A stretch of 45,584 nucleotides of DNA from Clostridiales bacterium (GCA_029007785.1 JAQXIM010000124.1:1-45584); one strand, 5' to 3'; numbered from the stretch's first letter, positions 18,658 to 27,592 are shown. Notes: a model not told the origin generated them from the sequence alone. Program-made: numbers and translations.

Positions 18658-18847
18658 CTGTTTTCATAAATTATTTTTATTTTATGTCAGTGAAATCACA
18701 GCCCTCTCCATGAGCCTTTCCTGTCTTCCTGCCGATAATCCCCTGTATTCTCAATGGCAATCGCTTTATTCTTCATCCCCTGACCAATATTCCCGATACA
18801 GAAACGCCACCCGTCCGGGAATGCTCTCCCTTTCGAATGGCGCAAAT

Positions 18848-20059
18848 CTATTGTCTTCTCTTTTTCTTTACAAAATAATTCAGAACCCCGCCAACCACAA
18901 TGATGATCAAAGCTGTCACTACAACTCTTTTCGCTGCTTCCTGAGGCATCTGGGCTTTTCCTGTGATAGTTTCCTGATAAAAGGTCAGGGTATAGGCAAT
19001 CTCATGGGGAACTCCCATGGCAGTGGTGTCAGCCAGAACCTGCATTTCCTGATCCATGACAGTAATGGGAATCTCAAAAACAGAGCTGATTTCCGGTTCT
19101 GACAAATTATCATAACGTGTCCCATCCACCACCATATAATCGTAGGAAGAACTGCTCCACTCTACTCTGGCATAGGCACGTCCATCCCGGACAATCATGA
19201 GCGTTGGTGATGTAACGGAAGCTTTACCACTTCCTCCTGCCAACACCACATCAATTCCGTATTCTCCATCGGACAAATGAACTTCCATGGCCTGGGCCTC
19301 GGAAGGATTTCCATTCGCAGAAGAAGTATCTTCTCCGTTGTCCGGCTTCTCATCTTCTCCCCTATCGGCTTCCTGACTTTCCGCCTCAAGTATTCCGTCT
19401 TCCCTCTTTTCGCCTTCCGGAGAAGCGCCATCCTTCCTCTCATCCTGTTCCGATTTTTCCAGAAGTTTCATGGCATCTTCAATTAAATCATAATCGGGAA
19501 GTTCCACAAGAAGAGCTTCTTCCGGCAGGGCAGATGCCTCAAAAAGAATTTTCCGGTCATACCACATTTCCCGACGCTTGCTGAAGGCAGCGCAGTCAAT
19601 CTCTTTATCCAGAGCTTCCACAGGAACGGTATAGACGTAATACCCGTCATCAGTTTCTTCATATCCAATATAGGCAGAAACATCACTTTCGGCAGCTTCC
19701 TCACCTGTTCCCATGAACAATTTCAGATATCCGGTTCCGCTTAATGTAATTTCAGCAGTCATATCCCCATCGGTTACTGTAAGTTCTGCATGGACAATCC
19801 GAAACTTGGAAGAGCTGGATTCCACTTCAATCGAATAAACGCCATCTTTAACATCTCTTCCATATATGGGAAGCATACCATATTTCCTGACTGAGCCGAC
19901 GGATGCTATGGAACTGTTCCCTGCTGTCTGATGATAGTTCGGTGATTCTACCGAAGATGCCAGCGATATATCTGCACAAAGAAGCATTCCTGCCAGCAAA
20001 AAAACTGTTATTACCCATATTTTTCCTATATTCTTTATTCTCTTCTTTATTTCTTCCAT
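18848..20059 (-). CDS. Surface protein with two related beta-rich domains and a C-terminal membrane anchor
   Basis: The protein has 403 residues. A signal peptide is visible (basic start, then WVITVFLLAGMLLCADISLAS). Domain 1 spans about residues 71-178 and domain 2 about 263-362. Both start K/S-D-G-x-Y-x-I-x-V, carry an L-x-V-x-D-G strand and an aromatic/Tyr-rich middle, and have a Y/F-x-I/V-P-V/I strand. They are separated by an acidic linker rich in Glu, Asp and Lys. A transmembrane helix at about 379-396 and KKKRRQ form a membrane anchor. The domain pattern recalls NEAT/Shp-type heme-binding modules, but I cannot confirm this by eye. It is divergent from cobI. Inference: a tethered ligand receptor, perhaps for a tetrapyrrole or metal compound. 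Confidence 0.75.
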   Translation of the reverse strand: MEEIKKRIKNIGKIWVITVFLLAGMLLCADISLASSVESPNYHQTAGNSSIASVGSVRKYGMLPIYGRDVKDGVYSIEVESSSSKFRIVHAELTVTDGDMTAEITLSGTGYLKLFMGTGEEAAESDVSAYIGYEETDDGYYVYTVPVEALDKEIDCAAFSKRREMWYDRKILFEASALPEEALLVELPDYDLIEDAMKLLEKSEQDERKDGASPEGEKREDGILEAESQEADRGEDEKPDNGEDTSSANGNPSEAQAMEVHLSDGEYGIDVVLAGGSGKASVTSPTLMIVRDGRAYARVEWSSSSYDYMVVDGTRYDNLSEPEISSVFEIPITVMDQEMQVLADTTAMGVPHEIAYTLTFYQETITGKAQMPQEAAKRVVVTALIIIVVGGVLNYFVKKKRRQ

Positions 20060-20122
20060 AATTTCTGCCCTTCTCCCAGATATATTCTATTTCAGATTTT
20101 AACCGACCTCAGTCTGTTCCCT

Positions 20123-20151
20123 ATCATAACACGGATACAGGAGACATACAA
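20123..20151 (-). promoter_or_regulatory. Possible promoter of the surface protein gene
   Basis: On the minus strand, TTGTAT (20151-20146), 17 bases, TATGAT (20128-20123), about 64 bases before the ATG. A TTGACA starting at 20157 is better as a -35 but lies 23 bases from this -10. Confidence 0.4.
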
Positions 20152-20175
20152 TGTCAAAGTATCAGGGAATTCTCA

Positions 20176-20204
20176 TTGAAAACTAACGATAAAATAGGTA
20201 TAAT
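20176..20204 (+). promoter_or_regulatory. Promoter of cobI
   Basis: TTGAAA (20176-20181), 17 bases, TATAAT (20199-20204). It leaves a leader of about 100 bases before the cobI ATG. Confidence 0.75.
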
Positions 20205-20216
20205 GAGACAAATTGC

Positions 20217-20260
20217 ACTTGTTTCGCTCCTGGATTTCAATATTTCGGGAAGGAACAAGT
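20217..20260 (+). other. Stem in the cobI leader
   Basis: ACTTGTT (20217-20223) pairs exactly with AACAAGT (20254-20260), enclosing 30 bases. It starts near the transcription start. No cobalamin-riboswitch consensus is visible, so its role is open. Confidence 0.35.
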
Positions 20261-20312
20261 CCAAAGATCAACAGAGAACGATTTGAGTTCCGCTAGAAGA
20301 GGAGATGTATAT

Positions 20313-21014
20313 ATGAAAGAAACTGGAATTCTTTACGGCGTGGGCGTGGGGCCCGGAGACCCGGAACTGATGACATTGAAAGCCTGCCGACTGATCCGTG
20401 AAAATGAGGTGATTGCCGTTCCCGGTGAAATCCCTCAGGATACCGTTGCTTATAAAATCGCTGTTCAGGCAGTTCCGGAGTTAAAAGACAAAACTCTGCT
20501 CCCTATTTATATGCCCATGACCCATGATCTGGATGAACAGAAACGCAATCATGAAAAGGGAGCCAATGACCTGATATTCTGGCTGAACAAAGGGAAAAAT
20601 GTGATTTTCCTGACTCTGGGAGACCCCACGATTTATTCCACTTTTTCCTATCTTCAGAGAATCGTAGAGAAATCCGGTTATTCAACGGCTCTTGTCAGCG
20701 GCATTACTTCTTTCTGTGCTGCTGCCGCAAGAATGAATCTGCCTCTGGCAGAATGGCAGGAACCCCTTCATATTATTCCCGCCGTTCATCGATTAGACAC
20801 CAAACTGGATCAGGACGGAAATTATATCCTGATGAAATCCGGAAAAAAAATGAATCAGGTAAAGCAAATCCTGAAAGACAGCCACCATCGTGTTGTTATG
20901 GTGGAAAACTGCGGCATGGAAAATGAACATATTTACAACAGTCTGGATGAGATTCCGGATGACGCCGGATACTATTCTCTGATTATTGCCAAAGAATCCT
21001 CCGAAAAAGAATAG
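20313..21014 (+). CDS. cobI: Precorrin-2/cobalt-precorrin-2 C20-methyltransferase-like protein
   Basis: The protein has 233 residues from the ATG at 20313, preceded by AGAGGAG; the longer frame adds ten residues that contain this site. Tetrapyrrole-methylase motifs are clear: Y-G-V-G-V-G-P-G-D-P-E-L-M-T-L-K-A at the N-terminus, F-L-T-L-G-D-P-T-I-Y-S-T-F near residue 100, then ALVSGITSFCAAAARMNLPLA. CobI/CbiL adds a methyl group from SAM at C20 of precorrin-2 or its cobalt form in B12 synthesis. The size and the P-T-I-Y-S-T motif fit CobI. No other cobalamin gene lies in the window, so it is isolated; an ABC transporter follows it on the same strand. Confidence 0.88.
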   Translation: MKETGILYGVGVGPGDPELMTLKACRLIRENEVIAVPGEIPQDTVAYKIAVQAVPELKDKTLLPIYMPMTHDLDEQKRNHEKGANDLIFWLNKGKNVIFLTLGDPTIYSTFSYLQRIVEKSGYSTALVSGITSFCAAAARMNLPLAEWQEPLHIIPAVHRLDTKLDQDGNYILMKSGKKMNQVKQILKDSHHRVVMVENCGMENEHIYNSLDEIPDDAGYYSLIIAKESSEKE

Positions 21015-21111
21015 TAATCCAGGTGAATCAGAAAGAGAGAAGAAGTAATCCGTTTCCGGGAAGAAGAACCGGAACAAACTCTTATTCCGGGAAGGGATAT
21101 ATCAACAACAT

Positions 21112-21948
21112 ATGATTGAATTAAGAAATCTAACAAAAAAATTCGATAATTTCACAGCCGTGGATTCTCTGAATCTTACCATAAACACCGGCGAGTTTTT
21201 TGGGCTTCTGGGGCCAAACGGAGCAGGAAAAACCACAACCATCGGTCTTTTATCCACCCTTCTCCTCCCCACCCAGGGAGAAATCCTCTTTGACGGAGAA
21301 GTTCTTTCCCGCCAACGCCCTGATTTAAAACGAAAACTCAGCGTGATTACCCAGGAGTATTCCATGCGTCAGGATATGACCATGGATGAAATCATGGAAT
21401 ATCAGGGGCGGCTTTATTTCATGCCCAAAAAGCTGATCCGTTCCCGGACAGAAGAGCTGCTTGATTTTTGCGGTCTGATCGATTACCGTCATCGAAGTGT
21501 GCGAAAACTATCCGGAGGAATGAAGCGCAAACTCATGGTGTGCAGAGCACTGCTCACCGAACCGGAAATCCTTCTTCTGGATGAACCTACTGCAGGCATG
21601 GATGCCCTGTCCCGCCGACAGATGTGGAATCTGCTTCGTAAGCTCAATGAAAAGAATCTCACGATTCTGCTGACCACCCACTATATGGAAGAAGCAGAAT
21701 CTCTCTGCAGCCGGGTAGCCTTGATGAACCACGGCAAATTGGAAGAAATAAACACCCCACAAGCATTCATTCAAAATCTGGGTGCCTACACCGTGGATCA
21801 TTTTACGACGGATGGAACAGTCAGCCGCTTCTTCCACCAACGGGAAGATGCTATTTCCTATTTATCCTCTCTTTCGGGACAGACCGCTCTCCGAGATACC
21901 ACTTTGGAAGATGTATTTTTGGAAAGAGCCGGCAATCGACTCAGCTGA
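21112..21948 (+). CDS. ABC transporter ATP-binding protein (DrrA/ABC-2 type)
   Basis: The protein has 278 residues. Nucleotide-binding motifs are all present: Walker A G-P-N-G-A-G-K-T-T near residue 36, Q-loop V-I-T-Q-E-Y, signature L-S-G-G-M-K-R-K, Walker B I-L-L-L-D-E-P-T, D-loop and the H-loop T-T-H-Y-M-E-E-A. The C-terminal extension (about 210-278, ending LEDVFLE) is typical of DrrA-like exporters. The ATG is spaced 97 bases from cobI on the same strand, and the permease follows. Its substrate is unknown; linkage to cobI hints at a corrinoid-, metal- or heme-related compound, but that is inference only. Confidence 0.92.
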   Translation: MIELRNLTKKFDNFTAVDSLNLTINTGEFFGLLGPNGAGKTTTIGLLSTLLLPTQGEILFDGEVLSRQRPDLKRKLSVITQEYSMRQDMTMDEIMEYQGRLYFMPKKLIRSRTEELLDFCGLIDYRHRSVRKLSGGMKRKLMVCRALLTEPEILLLDEPTAGMDALSRRQMWNLLRKLNEKNLTILLTTHYMEEAESLCSRVALMNHGKLEEINTPQAFIQNLGAYTVDHFTTDGTVSRFFHQREDAISYLSSLSGQTALRDTTLEDVFLERAGNRLS

Positions 21949-22021
21949 CGCTTCATTGAATATGCACCATCACTCATCGTAACCGAAAAACTATTTAAGC
22001 AGTAAGGATGTATGAAACAAA

Positions 22022-22753
22022 ATGGGAATCATTACAATACTTTGGGAGAAATGGACCGAATTCAAACGGGACTTCTACAAAATTACCCTGGCTGCCATGG
22101 TGGCACCTCTGATGTATCTAATCGTCTTTGGTCTTGGGATTCAAACAACTTCACACGGTGAGCCATATCTCTATTATCTGATTCCCGGTGTTGTCTCCCT
22201 GACCACGATGAACGGCAGTTTTAATGCCATCGCCCAGAATCTGAATGTTCAGCGTCTATATGAGAAAGCCTTTGATCAGGTCATGATCTCTCCTACCCCT
22301 TTATGGCAATTCATCCTGGGACAGATTTTAGGAGGAACCCTTCGCGGACTTTATGCCGGCAGCATTATCCTCTTGCTGACGTTTCCCATTGGTACGGGAC
22401 TGATTTTCAACGGATTGTCTCTGTTTATCCTGTTTTTGAACGGTGCTGTATTTTCCAGTCTGGGAGTGGTTGTATCTTTCTTAGCAAAAAACCATGCGGA
22501 TGTACCTCGTTTCTCCAATTACATCATTATGCCCATGGCCTATATGTGCAACACCTTTTTTTCTACAGAGAAAATGCCCCATGGTTTGAGGGAAGCTGTG
22601 GGTGCTCTCCCCCTCTCTCAGACCAGCAATATGATTCGTTCCATCGCATCCGGAGGGGAATATTCTTTGTCAGGAATCCTGATTCTGTTTCTCTATCTGA
22701 CCGTATTTACGGGAATTTCTTTCTGGTTTCTGTATAAAAAAAAGAATCTGTAA
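22022..22753 (+). CDS. ABC-2 type transporter permease
   Basis: The protein has 243 residues with about six hydrophobic segments: residues about 20-40, 55-70, 100-125, 130-155, 165-180 and 215-238. The LYEKAFDQVMISPTPLWQFILGQILGG stretch and the following helices are typical of the ABC-2 (DrrB/NodJ-like) permease fold. It pairs with the preceding ATPase to form an exporter. The start codon is the ATG at 22022, with no strong ribosome binding site; the ATPase stop is 73 bases upstream. The stop codon lies inside the arm of the strong convergent terminator. Confidence 0.9.
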   Translation: MGIITILWEKWTEFKRDFYKITLAAMVAPLMYLIVFGLGIQTTSHGEPYLYYLIPGVVSLTTMNGSFNAIAQNLNVQRLYEKAFDQVMISPTPLWQFILGQILGGTLRGLYAGSIILLLTFPIGTGLIFNGLSLFILFLNGAVFSSLGVVVSFLAKNHADVPRFSNYIIMPMAYMCNTFFSTEKMPHGLREAVGALPLSQTSNMIRSIASGGEYSLSGILILFLYLTVFTGISFWFLYKKKNL

Positions 22754-22796
22754 AAAAATGAGCGTCCCCGAAGGATGCTCATTTTTTTACAGATTC
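22744..22796. terminator. Bidirectional terminator, 20-bp perfect arms
   Basis: Left arm 22744-22763 and right arm 22777-22796 are exact reverse complements, and GTCC/GGAT adds further pairing around a CCGAA loop. The arms contain A7 and T7 tracts, so it works for both the permease transcript and galE on the opposite strand. Confidence 0.9.
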
Positions 22797-22804
22797 CTGA
22801 TTTT

Positions 22805-23824
22805 TTATTCCTGTCCGTAACCGTCCGGATTTCCGCTCTGCCATCTCCATGCGTCTTCGCACATCTCTTCGATGTTCTTCTCCGCTTTCCATCCCAATTC
22901 TTTTTCGGCCAGACTGGGATCTGCATAGCAGGCAGCAATATCACCGGGACGACGATCGAGAATTTCATAAGCAATGGTATGACCGCAGGCCTTTTCAAAG
23001 CTTCGGATTACATCCAGAACGCTGTACCCGGTTCCCGTTCCCAGATTATATACGCGAACACCGGATTTTGTTTCCTCCAGCTTCTCAATGGCCTTCACGT
23101 GACCCCTGGCCAGATCTACCACATGGATATAGTCACGAACGCCGGTTCCATCGGGTGTATCGTAATCATTTCCAAAAACTCCCACCCGTTTCAGTTTACC
23201 GATGGCAACCTGAGCCACATAGGGAAGAAGATTATTGGGAATGCCCTTGGGATTCTCTCCGATTTTTCCGCTGGGATGGGCACCGATAGGATTAAAATAG
23301 CGAAGCAGCATAATATTCCATCGGGAATCCGACGTATAAAAATCACGAAAGATTTCTTCCTGCATCAGTTTGGTCCGTCCATAGGGGTTGGTTACGTGAA
23401 GAGGAAAATCTTCCCGAATAGGAACACTGGCAGGATCCCCGTAAACTGTGGCAGAAGAACTGAACACAAGATTTCTGCAGTCATGTTTTCTCATCACATC
23501 ACAGAGTACCAGAGTACCGGTAATATTATTCCAATAATACTCCAAAGGTTTTGCCACAGATTCCCCAACTGCTTTCAGACCGGCAAAGTGAATCACCGCC
23601 TCAATATGTTCCCGGGAAAAGACTTCTTCCATGGCTTCCCGATCCAACATATCCGCCTCATAAAAAGTCAGTGTTTTTCCGGTAATCTCCTGGACTCTCC
23701 GAAGAGATTCCGCGCTGGAATTCACCAGATTATCTACAACAACAACTTCATAACCTGCTTCCAAAAGCTCGACACAGGTATGGCTTCCTATAAATCCGGC
23801 TCCGCCGGTAACTAAAACAGCCAT
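22805..23824 (-). CDS. galE: UDP-glucose 4-epimerase
   Basis: The protein has 339 residues from the ATG at 23824, which follows AGAGAGGTC; a start at 23854 would add ten residues. It is a short-chain dehydrogenase fold enzyme: G-G-A-G-F-I-G-S-H (NAD-binding), [10 protein letters not shown], the catalytic F-S-S-S-A-T-V-Y-G and Y-G-R-T-K (YxxxK), and [10 protein letters not shown]. It interconverts UDP-glucose and UDP-galactose with bound NAD, for galactose use and for surface glycans. It follows the nucleotidyltransferase by 64 bases with no visible terminator between, so the two are probably co-transcribed. Confidence 0.96.
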   Translation of the reverse strand: MAVLVTGGAGFIGSHTCVELLEAGYEVVVVDNLVNSSAESLRRVQEITGKTLTFYEADMLDREAMEEVFSREHIEAVIHFAGLKAVGESVAKPLEYYWNNITGTLVLCDVMRKHDCRNLVFSSSATVYGDPASVPIREDFPLHVTNPYGRTKLMQEEIFRDFYTSDSRWNIMLLRYFNPIGAHPSGKIGENPKGIPNNLLPYVAQVAIGKLKRVGVFGNDYDTPDGTGVRDYIHVVDLARGHVKAIEKLEETKSGVRVYNLGTGTGYSVLDVIRSFEKACGHTIAYEILDRRPGDIAACYADPSLAEKELGWKAEKNIEEMCEDAWRWQSGNPDGYGQE

Positions 23825-23888
23825 TTTTTGACCTCTCTTCCTAAGCTGCCGCAAAGGACAGGCAGCTTCTCATTGACAGAAAATATCC

Positions 23889-24809
23889 CTATCGATTAAT
23901 TCCAGCCGGATAGAATCCCTTCTCTACCAGTTCCGTAAATGCCTGCTTCACGGCATACTTATCTTCCTGGTATGTGATTCCAAACCAGCGATCCGGAGTC
24001 GGCAGCAATACTACATTGGCCTCTCCCTTCTGAATCATCCCATCGATAATATCCGGCAAAAGATATTCTGCCTTCAGATCTCCATCCGGAACATGGTCCA
24101 GAAAGTCTTCGAAGCCCTTCTGCAGAACCTGGAGAAAATCCGGAGTAAAGCCCCACATATTCATGGAAACATAGCTTTCTGCGTCCAGAGGCTTATTGGT
24201 TCCGTCCGGCAGAAGAACTGCCGCACCCTCGTCTGTTTTCATAATACTTCTTGTTTCATCCACACCGACAAGGCTTCCCTCTTCATCGAGCCGACAAATT
24301 CCCCTGGTTACGGTTCCGTTGTCACTGAGTGTATTCTTAAGAATAAATCCTGCCATACAAATCGGATAAGGTCCCTGGGAATGGCTGGGATGCTGCAGAA
24401 GAAAATCGTGGAGCTGAACAAAGGCTTCCTTTCCATAATAATCATCTGCATTGATAACAACAAAAGGTACGTCCACTGCATGGAGACAGGAAAGCACAGC
24501 CTGCCCTGTTCCCCATGGTTTTTTCCGGTCTGCAGGTACCTTCCGGTCTCCGGGGAGATCGGACAGTTCCTGAAATACATAGGTGACAGGAGCTACCTTC
24601 TCAATCCGGCTGCCAATGATTTCTCTGGAATCTTTTTCCAAATCCTTTCGAATAATAAATACGATCCGATTGAACCCAGCTTCCAGTGCATCATGAATGG
24701 AGTAATCCATAATAATCTCTCCGGCAGGACCCACCGGTTCCAACTGCTTAATGCCCTGACCAAAGCGACTGCCGATACCGGCTGCCATAATAACAAGTGC
24801 TGTATCCAC
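23889..24809 (-). CDS. Sugar-phosphate nucleotidyltransferase-like protein
   Basis: The protein has 306 residues. The N-terminal Rossmann-like nucleotidyltransferase signature is V-I-M-A-A-G-I-G-S-R-F-G-Q-G-I-K-Q, with a later F-V-V-I-N-A-D-D-Y-Y-G metal-binding DD pair. The usual G-x-G-T-x-x-R motif is modified to A-G-I-G-S-R-F, and the last third (LKAEYLLPDIIDGMIQKGEA) matches uncharacterised Firmicute nucleotidyltransferases. The start is GTG, with GAGGAGG at good spacing. With galE it suggests nucleotide-sugar metabolism, but the sugar and nucleotide are unknown. Confidence 0.82.
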   Translation of the reverse strand: MDTALVIMAAGIGSRFGQGIKQLEPVGPAGEIIMDYSIHDALEAGFNRIVFIIRKDLEKDSREIIGSRIEKVAPVTYVFQELSDLPGDRKVPADRKKPWGTGQAVLSCLHAVDVPFVVINADDYYGKEAFVQLHDFLLQHPSHSQGPYPICMAGFILKNTLSDNGTVTRGICRLDEEGSLVGVDETRSIMKTDEGAAVLLPDGTNKPLDAESYVSMNMWGFTPDFLQVLQKGFEDFLDHVPDGDLKAEYLLPDIIDGMIQKGEANVVLLPTPDRWFGITYQEDKYAVKQAFTELVEKGFYPAGINR

Positions 24810-24923
24810 TTAAGTCCTCCTCTGATGTTATTTCTCTTTTTCTGCCTGAAAACCGAAAAATTCAGGAACAGATATCAAAGAGAGTATCCTGCTTCCGCTT
24901 CTTGCCTATACAATGTTTCTTCC

Positions 24924-26156
24924 CTATACAACCTGGAAGATATAAAATTTCAAATAATCCGTCTCCGGAACATTCCATAGAATGGGGTGATCCGGCGCCT
25001 GCTGTCTGGCTTCAATCTGACGCAGTTCCACACCGGCATCTTTTGCTGCCTGATGAAGCATCTTAACAAAAAGCTGGTCTTCCATAAAATGAGAGCAGGA
25101 ACAGGTAGCCAGATATCCTCCTCTGGGCAGCAGCTTCATAGCCCGGAGATTGATTTCCTTATAGCCCCGGGAAGCATTTTTTACGGTTTTTCTTGATTTT
25201 GTAAAGGCAGGTGGATCCAGGATCACAAAATCGAACCGTCCTTCACCACTGGCTTCCAGCTCAGGAAGAAGTTCAAATACATTGGCTGCCTGGAAATCCA
25301 TAACCGCATCAAGACCATTTTTTACTGCATTGGCCTTTGCCATGGCCACTGCAGACTCAGAAATATCCACAGAACGTACGTATTCAGCCCCGCCCATGGC
25401 TGCATTCAAGCCAAAAGACCCGGTATGAGTAAAGCAGTCCAGGACTCGCTTTCCCTTTGCCAGTCTGGCTACAGCCTGACGATTATATTTCTGATCCAGG
25501 AAAAATCCCGTCTTCTGTCCATTTTCAAAATCCACCGTATAACGAATACCATTTTCACAGATCTCCGTCACTGTGGAATCCGGTGTTTCCACACCAGGGA
25601 GGGGGAACCAGCCCTTATTCTCCGGCAGCCCTTCCCGCTGACGGATTGCCACGTCATTTCTTTCATAGATTCCACGGATATCCTGACCATCTTCTTTCAA
25701 TACCTGATAGATCAAAGGGAACAGCATCTGCTTGCGTTTTTCCATTCCCACCGACAACGTCTGGGTTACCAGAATATCGGAGAATCGATCCACTGTAAGC
25801 CCCGGGAACTGATCCGCCTCACCAAAAATCACACGGCAGCAGGAAATATCATCTCCCATAACCGTCTTTCTGTAATTCCAGGCATAGCGAATTCTTCTTT
25901 CCCAAAATTTTTCATCAAATGAATCGTTGGCGTTTCGGGAAATCAGACGGATACGAATCTTTGATTTTTCACTCAGGAAACCGGTTCCCAGATATTTTCC
26001 CTTTTCACTGAGAACATCCACCAGATCTCCATTTTCCACCTCGCCTTCCAGGGAAGTGATCTCTGCATCATATACCCAGGGATGACCCGTTTCCCAGAAA
26101 CGTTCTCCCTTTTTTGTTATAACTGCCCTGGCATAAGGCCTGCCGTTTTGTTTCAT
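24924..26156 (-). CDS. rlmI: Class I SAM-dependent rRNA methyltransferase, RlmI type
   Basis: The protein has 410 residues from the ATG at 26156, preceded by GGAAGGGAG; the longer frame starts inside the previous intergenic region. The N-terminal PUA domain (RFWETGHPWVYDAEI, GDLVDVLSEKGKYLGTGF) is followed by an EEHEE-type linker domain and a Rossmann methyltransferase: V-L-D-C-F-T-H-T-G-S-F-G-L (SAM motif I), VDISESAV, and F-D-F-V-I-L-D-P-P-A-F (catalytic motif IV). The YLATCSCSHFM segment carries conserved Cys. RlmI makes m5C1962 in 23S rRNA; exact position here is by family analogy. It lies 77 bases after the sulfhydrylase. Confidence 0.88.
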   Translation of the reverse strand: MKQNGRPYARAVITKKGERFWETGHPWVYDAEITSLEGEVENGDLVDVLSEKGKYLGTGFLSEKSKIRIRLISRNANDSFDEKFWERRIRYAWNYRKTVMGDDISCCRVIFGEADQFPGLTVDRFSDILVTQTLSVGMEKRKQMLFPLIYQVLKEDGQDIRGIYERNDVAIRQREGLPENKGWFPLPGVETPDSTVTEICENGIRYTVDFENGQKTGFFLDQKYNRQAVARLAKGKRVLDCFTHTGSFGLNAAMGGAEYVRSVDISESAVAMAKANAVKNGLDAVMDFQAANVFELLPELEASGEGRFDFVILDPPAFTKSRKTVKNASRGYKEINLRAMKLLPRGGYLATCSCSHFMEDQLFVKMLHQAAKDAGVELRQIEARQQAPDHPILWNVPETDYLKFYIFQVV

Positions 26157-26233
26157 AAAAGCTCCCTTCCTATCGGATGACAGGGGGAGATCGACAAATT
26201 CGGTCTCCCCCCAAATATCTGGTGTATGGATTA

Positions 26234-27523
26234 TCAAGCCTTGGCAGCAGCCAGTGCCTGTTCTACGTCAGCGATGATATCTTTCACATCCTCAATTCCC
26301 ACACTGAAACGAATCAGATCGGGACGTACACCGGCTTCCACCAGCTGTTCGTCATTCAGCTGACGATGGGTATGGCTGGCAGGATGCAGTACACAGGTTC
26401 TGGCATCTGCGACGTGGGTAACAATGGCTACCATTTTCAGATTGTCCATAAAGCGAACAGCCATATCTCGTCCGCCCTTAAGACCAAAGGAAAGTACACC
26501 GCAGCTTCCACCGGGCATATATTTCTGTGCTACTTCATAGTATTTGTCTCCCGGCAGACCAGGGTATTCTACCCAGGCAACATCCTCACAGGACTGAAGA
26601 TATTCGGCCACCTTCTGAGCATTCTCACAATGTCTGGGCATTCTCAGGTGAAGAGATTCCAGTCCCAGATTCAGCAGGAAGGCATTCATGGGAGACTGAC
26701 AAGTTCCCAGATCACGCATCAGCTGAGCAGTTGCTTTCTGAATGTATCCCATTTTTCCGAATTTTTCTGCATAAACAATTCCATGATAGGATTCGTCGGG
26801 AGTACACATTCCCGGGAACTTTTCTGCATGGGCCATCCAGTCAAAATTGCCGCTGTCCACAATACATCCGCCGATCGTAGACGCATGGCCTTCCATATAT
26901 TTGGTAGTGGAATGGGTTACAATATCTGCTCCCCATTCAAAAGGACGACAGTTAATCGGAGTGGCAAAGGTGTTATCCACAATGAAGGGTACACCGTGAC
27001 GATGAGCAAGACGGGCAAATTTCTCCAGATCCAACACAACCAGGGCCGGATTGGCAATGGTTTCTCCAAATACAGCCTTGGTATTCGGTCGGAATGCTTT
27101 CTCCAGTTCTTCCTCGCTGGCATCCGGATCTACCAAAGTTACATCAATCCCCTGTTTTTTCATAGTAACGGTCAGCAGATTGGAAGTACCTCCATAAATG
27201 GTGGCAGAGCTGACAATATGATCACCGGCGCTGCAGATGTTCGTCAGTGCAAGAAAATTGGCAGCCTGACCGGAAGAAGTCAGCATACCGGCAATTCCGC
27301 CCTCCAGAGCAGCAATCTTGGCTGCTACTGCATCACAGGTGGGGTTGGCCAGACGGGAATAGAAATATCCCTCTGCTTCCAGATCAAATAATTTTCCCAT
27401 ATAATCACTGTTTTCATATTTGAATGTCGTGCTCTGATAAATCGGAAGCACACGGGGTTCTCCGTTCTTCGGCTTCCACCCTCCCTGAATACAACTGGTA
27501 TCTCTTCCGTAATTCTGTTCCAT
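26234..27523 (-). CDS. O-acetylhomoserine sulfhydrylase/aminocarboxypropyltransferase (PLP-dependent)
   Basis: The protein has 429 residues from the ATG at 27523 (GAGAGGA upstream; a longer frame of 23 residues exists). It belongs to the Cys/Met metabolism PLP fold: YSRLANPTCDAV, SSGQAANFLALTNI, VDNTFATPINCRPFEWGADIVTHSTTKYMEGH with the PLP lysine in S-T-T-K-Y, and FSVGIEDVKDI near the end. The length and sequence resemble the OAH sulfhydrylase (MetY/CysD type) class, which makes homocysteine from O-acetylhomoserine and sulfide. This fits with the cysE branch elsewhere in the window. A promoter and two hairpins lie in the leader, but no T-box or SAM riboswitch consensus is visible. Confidence 0.93.
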   Translation of the reverse strand: MEQNYGRDTSCIQGGWKPKNGEPRVLPIYQSTTFKYENSDYMGKLFDLEAEGYFYSRLANPTCDAVAAKIAALEGGIAGMLTSSGQAANFLALTNICSAGDHIVSSATIYGGTSNLLTVTMKKQGIDVTLVDPDASEEELEKAFRPNTKAVFGETIANPALVVLDLEKFARLAHRHGVPFIVDNTFATPINCRPFEWGADIVTHSTTKYMEGHASTIGGCIVDSGNFDWMAHAEKFPGMCTPDESYHGIVYAEKFGKMGYIQKATAQLMRDLGTCQSPMNAFLLNLGLESLHLRMPRHCENAQKVAEYLQSCEDVAWVEYPGLPGDKYYEVAQKYMPGGSCGVLSFGLKGGRDMAVRFMDNLKMVAIVTHVADARTCVLHPASHTHRQLNDEQLVEAGVRPDLIRFSVGIEDVKDIIADVEQALAAAKA

Positions 27524-27539
27524 GGTTTTCCTCTCAATC

Positions 27540-27592
27540 TCCCTGCCAGGCAGAGAATAGTATTTCAAATTGATGCAGACAGACTTCTGCAT
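27540..27592 (-). other. Two short hairpins in the sulfhydrylase leader
   Basis: First, ATGCAGA-AGTCTG-TCTGCAT (27592-27573), a 7-bp perfect stem. Second, TCTCTGC-CTG-GCAGGGA (27556-27540), 7 bp with one G-U, ending just before the ribosome binding site. Without a T-tract they are not terminators. Confidence 0.4.

Noticed and set aside
18660..18847. Possible 26-residue open frame on the minus strand between the surface protein gene and hrcA
   Set aside because: No properly spaced ribosome binding site, no clear promoter and no similarity that I recognise; likely chance.
18524..19102. Plus-strand open frame across the hrcA promoter and the end of the surface protein
   Set aside because: It crosses the CIRCE element and two genes on the other strand and encodes no recognisable protein.
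20138..20145. CAGGAGAC, the core of a cobalamin riboswitch B12 box, upstream of cobI
   Set aside because: It lies upstream of the cobI promoter, so it would not be in the transcript, and the flanking bases and the rest of the aptamer do not match.
26177..27391. Long plus-strand open frame opposite the O-acetylhomoserine sulfhydrylase
   Set aside because: Complement of a well-conserved PLP enzyme gene; no start signal or motif.
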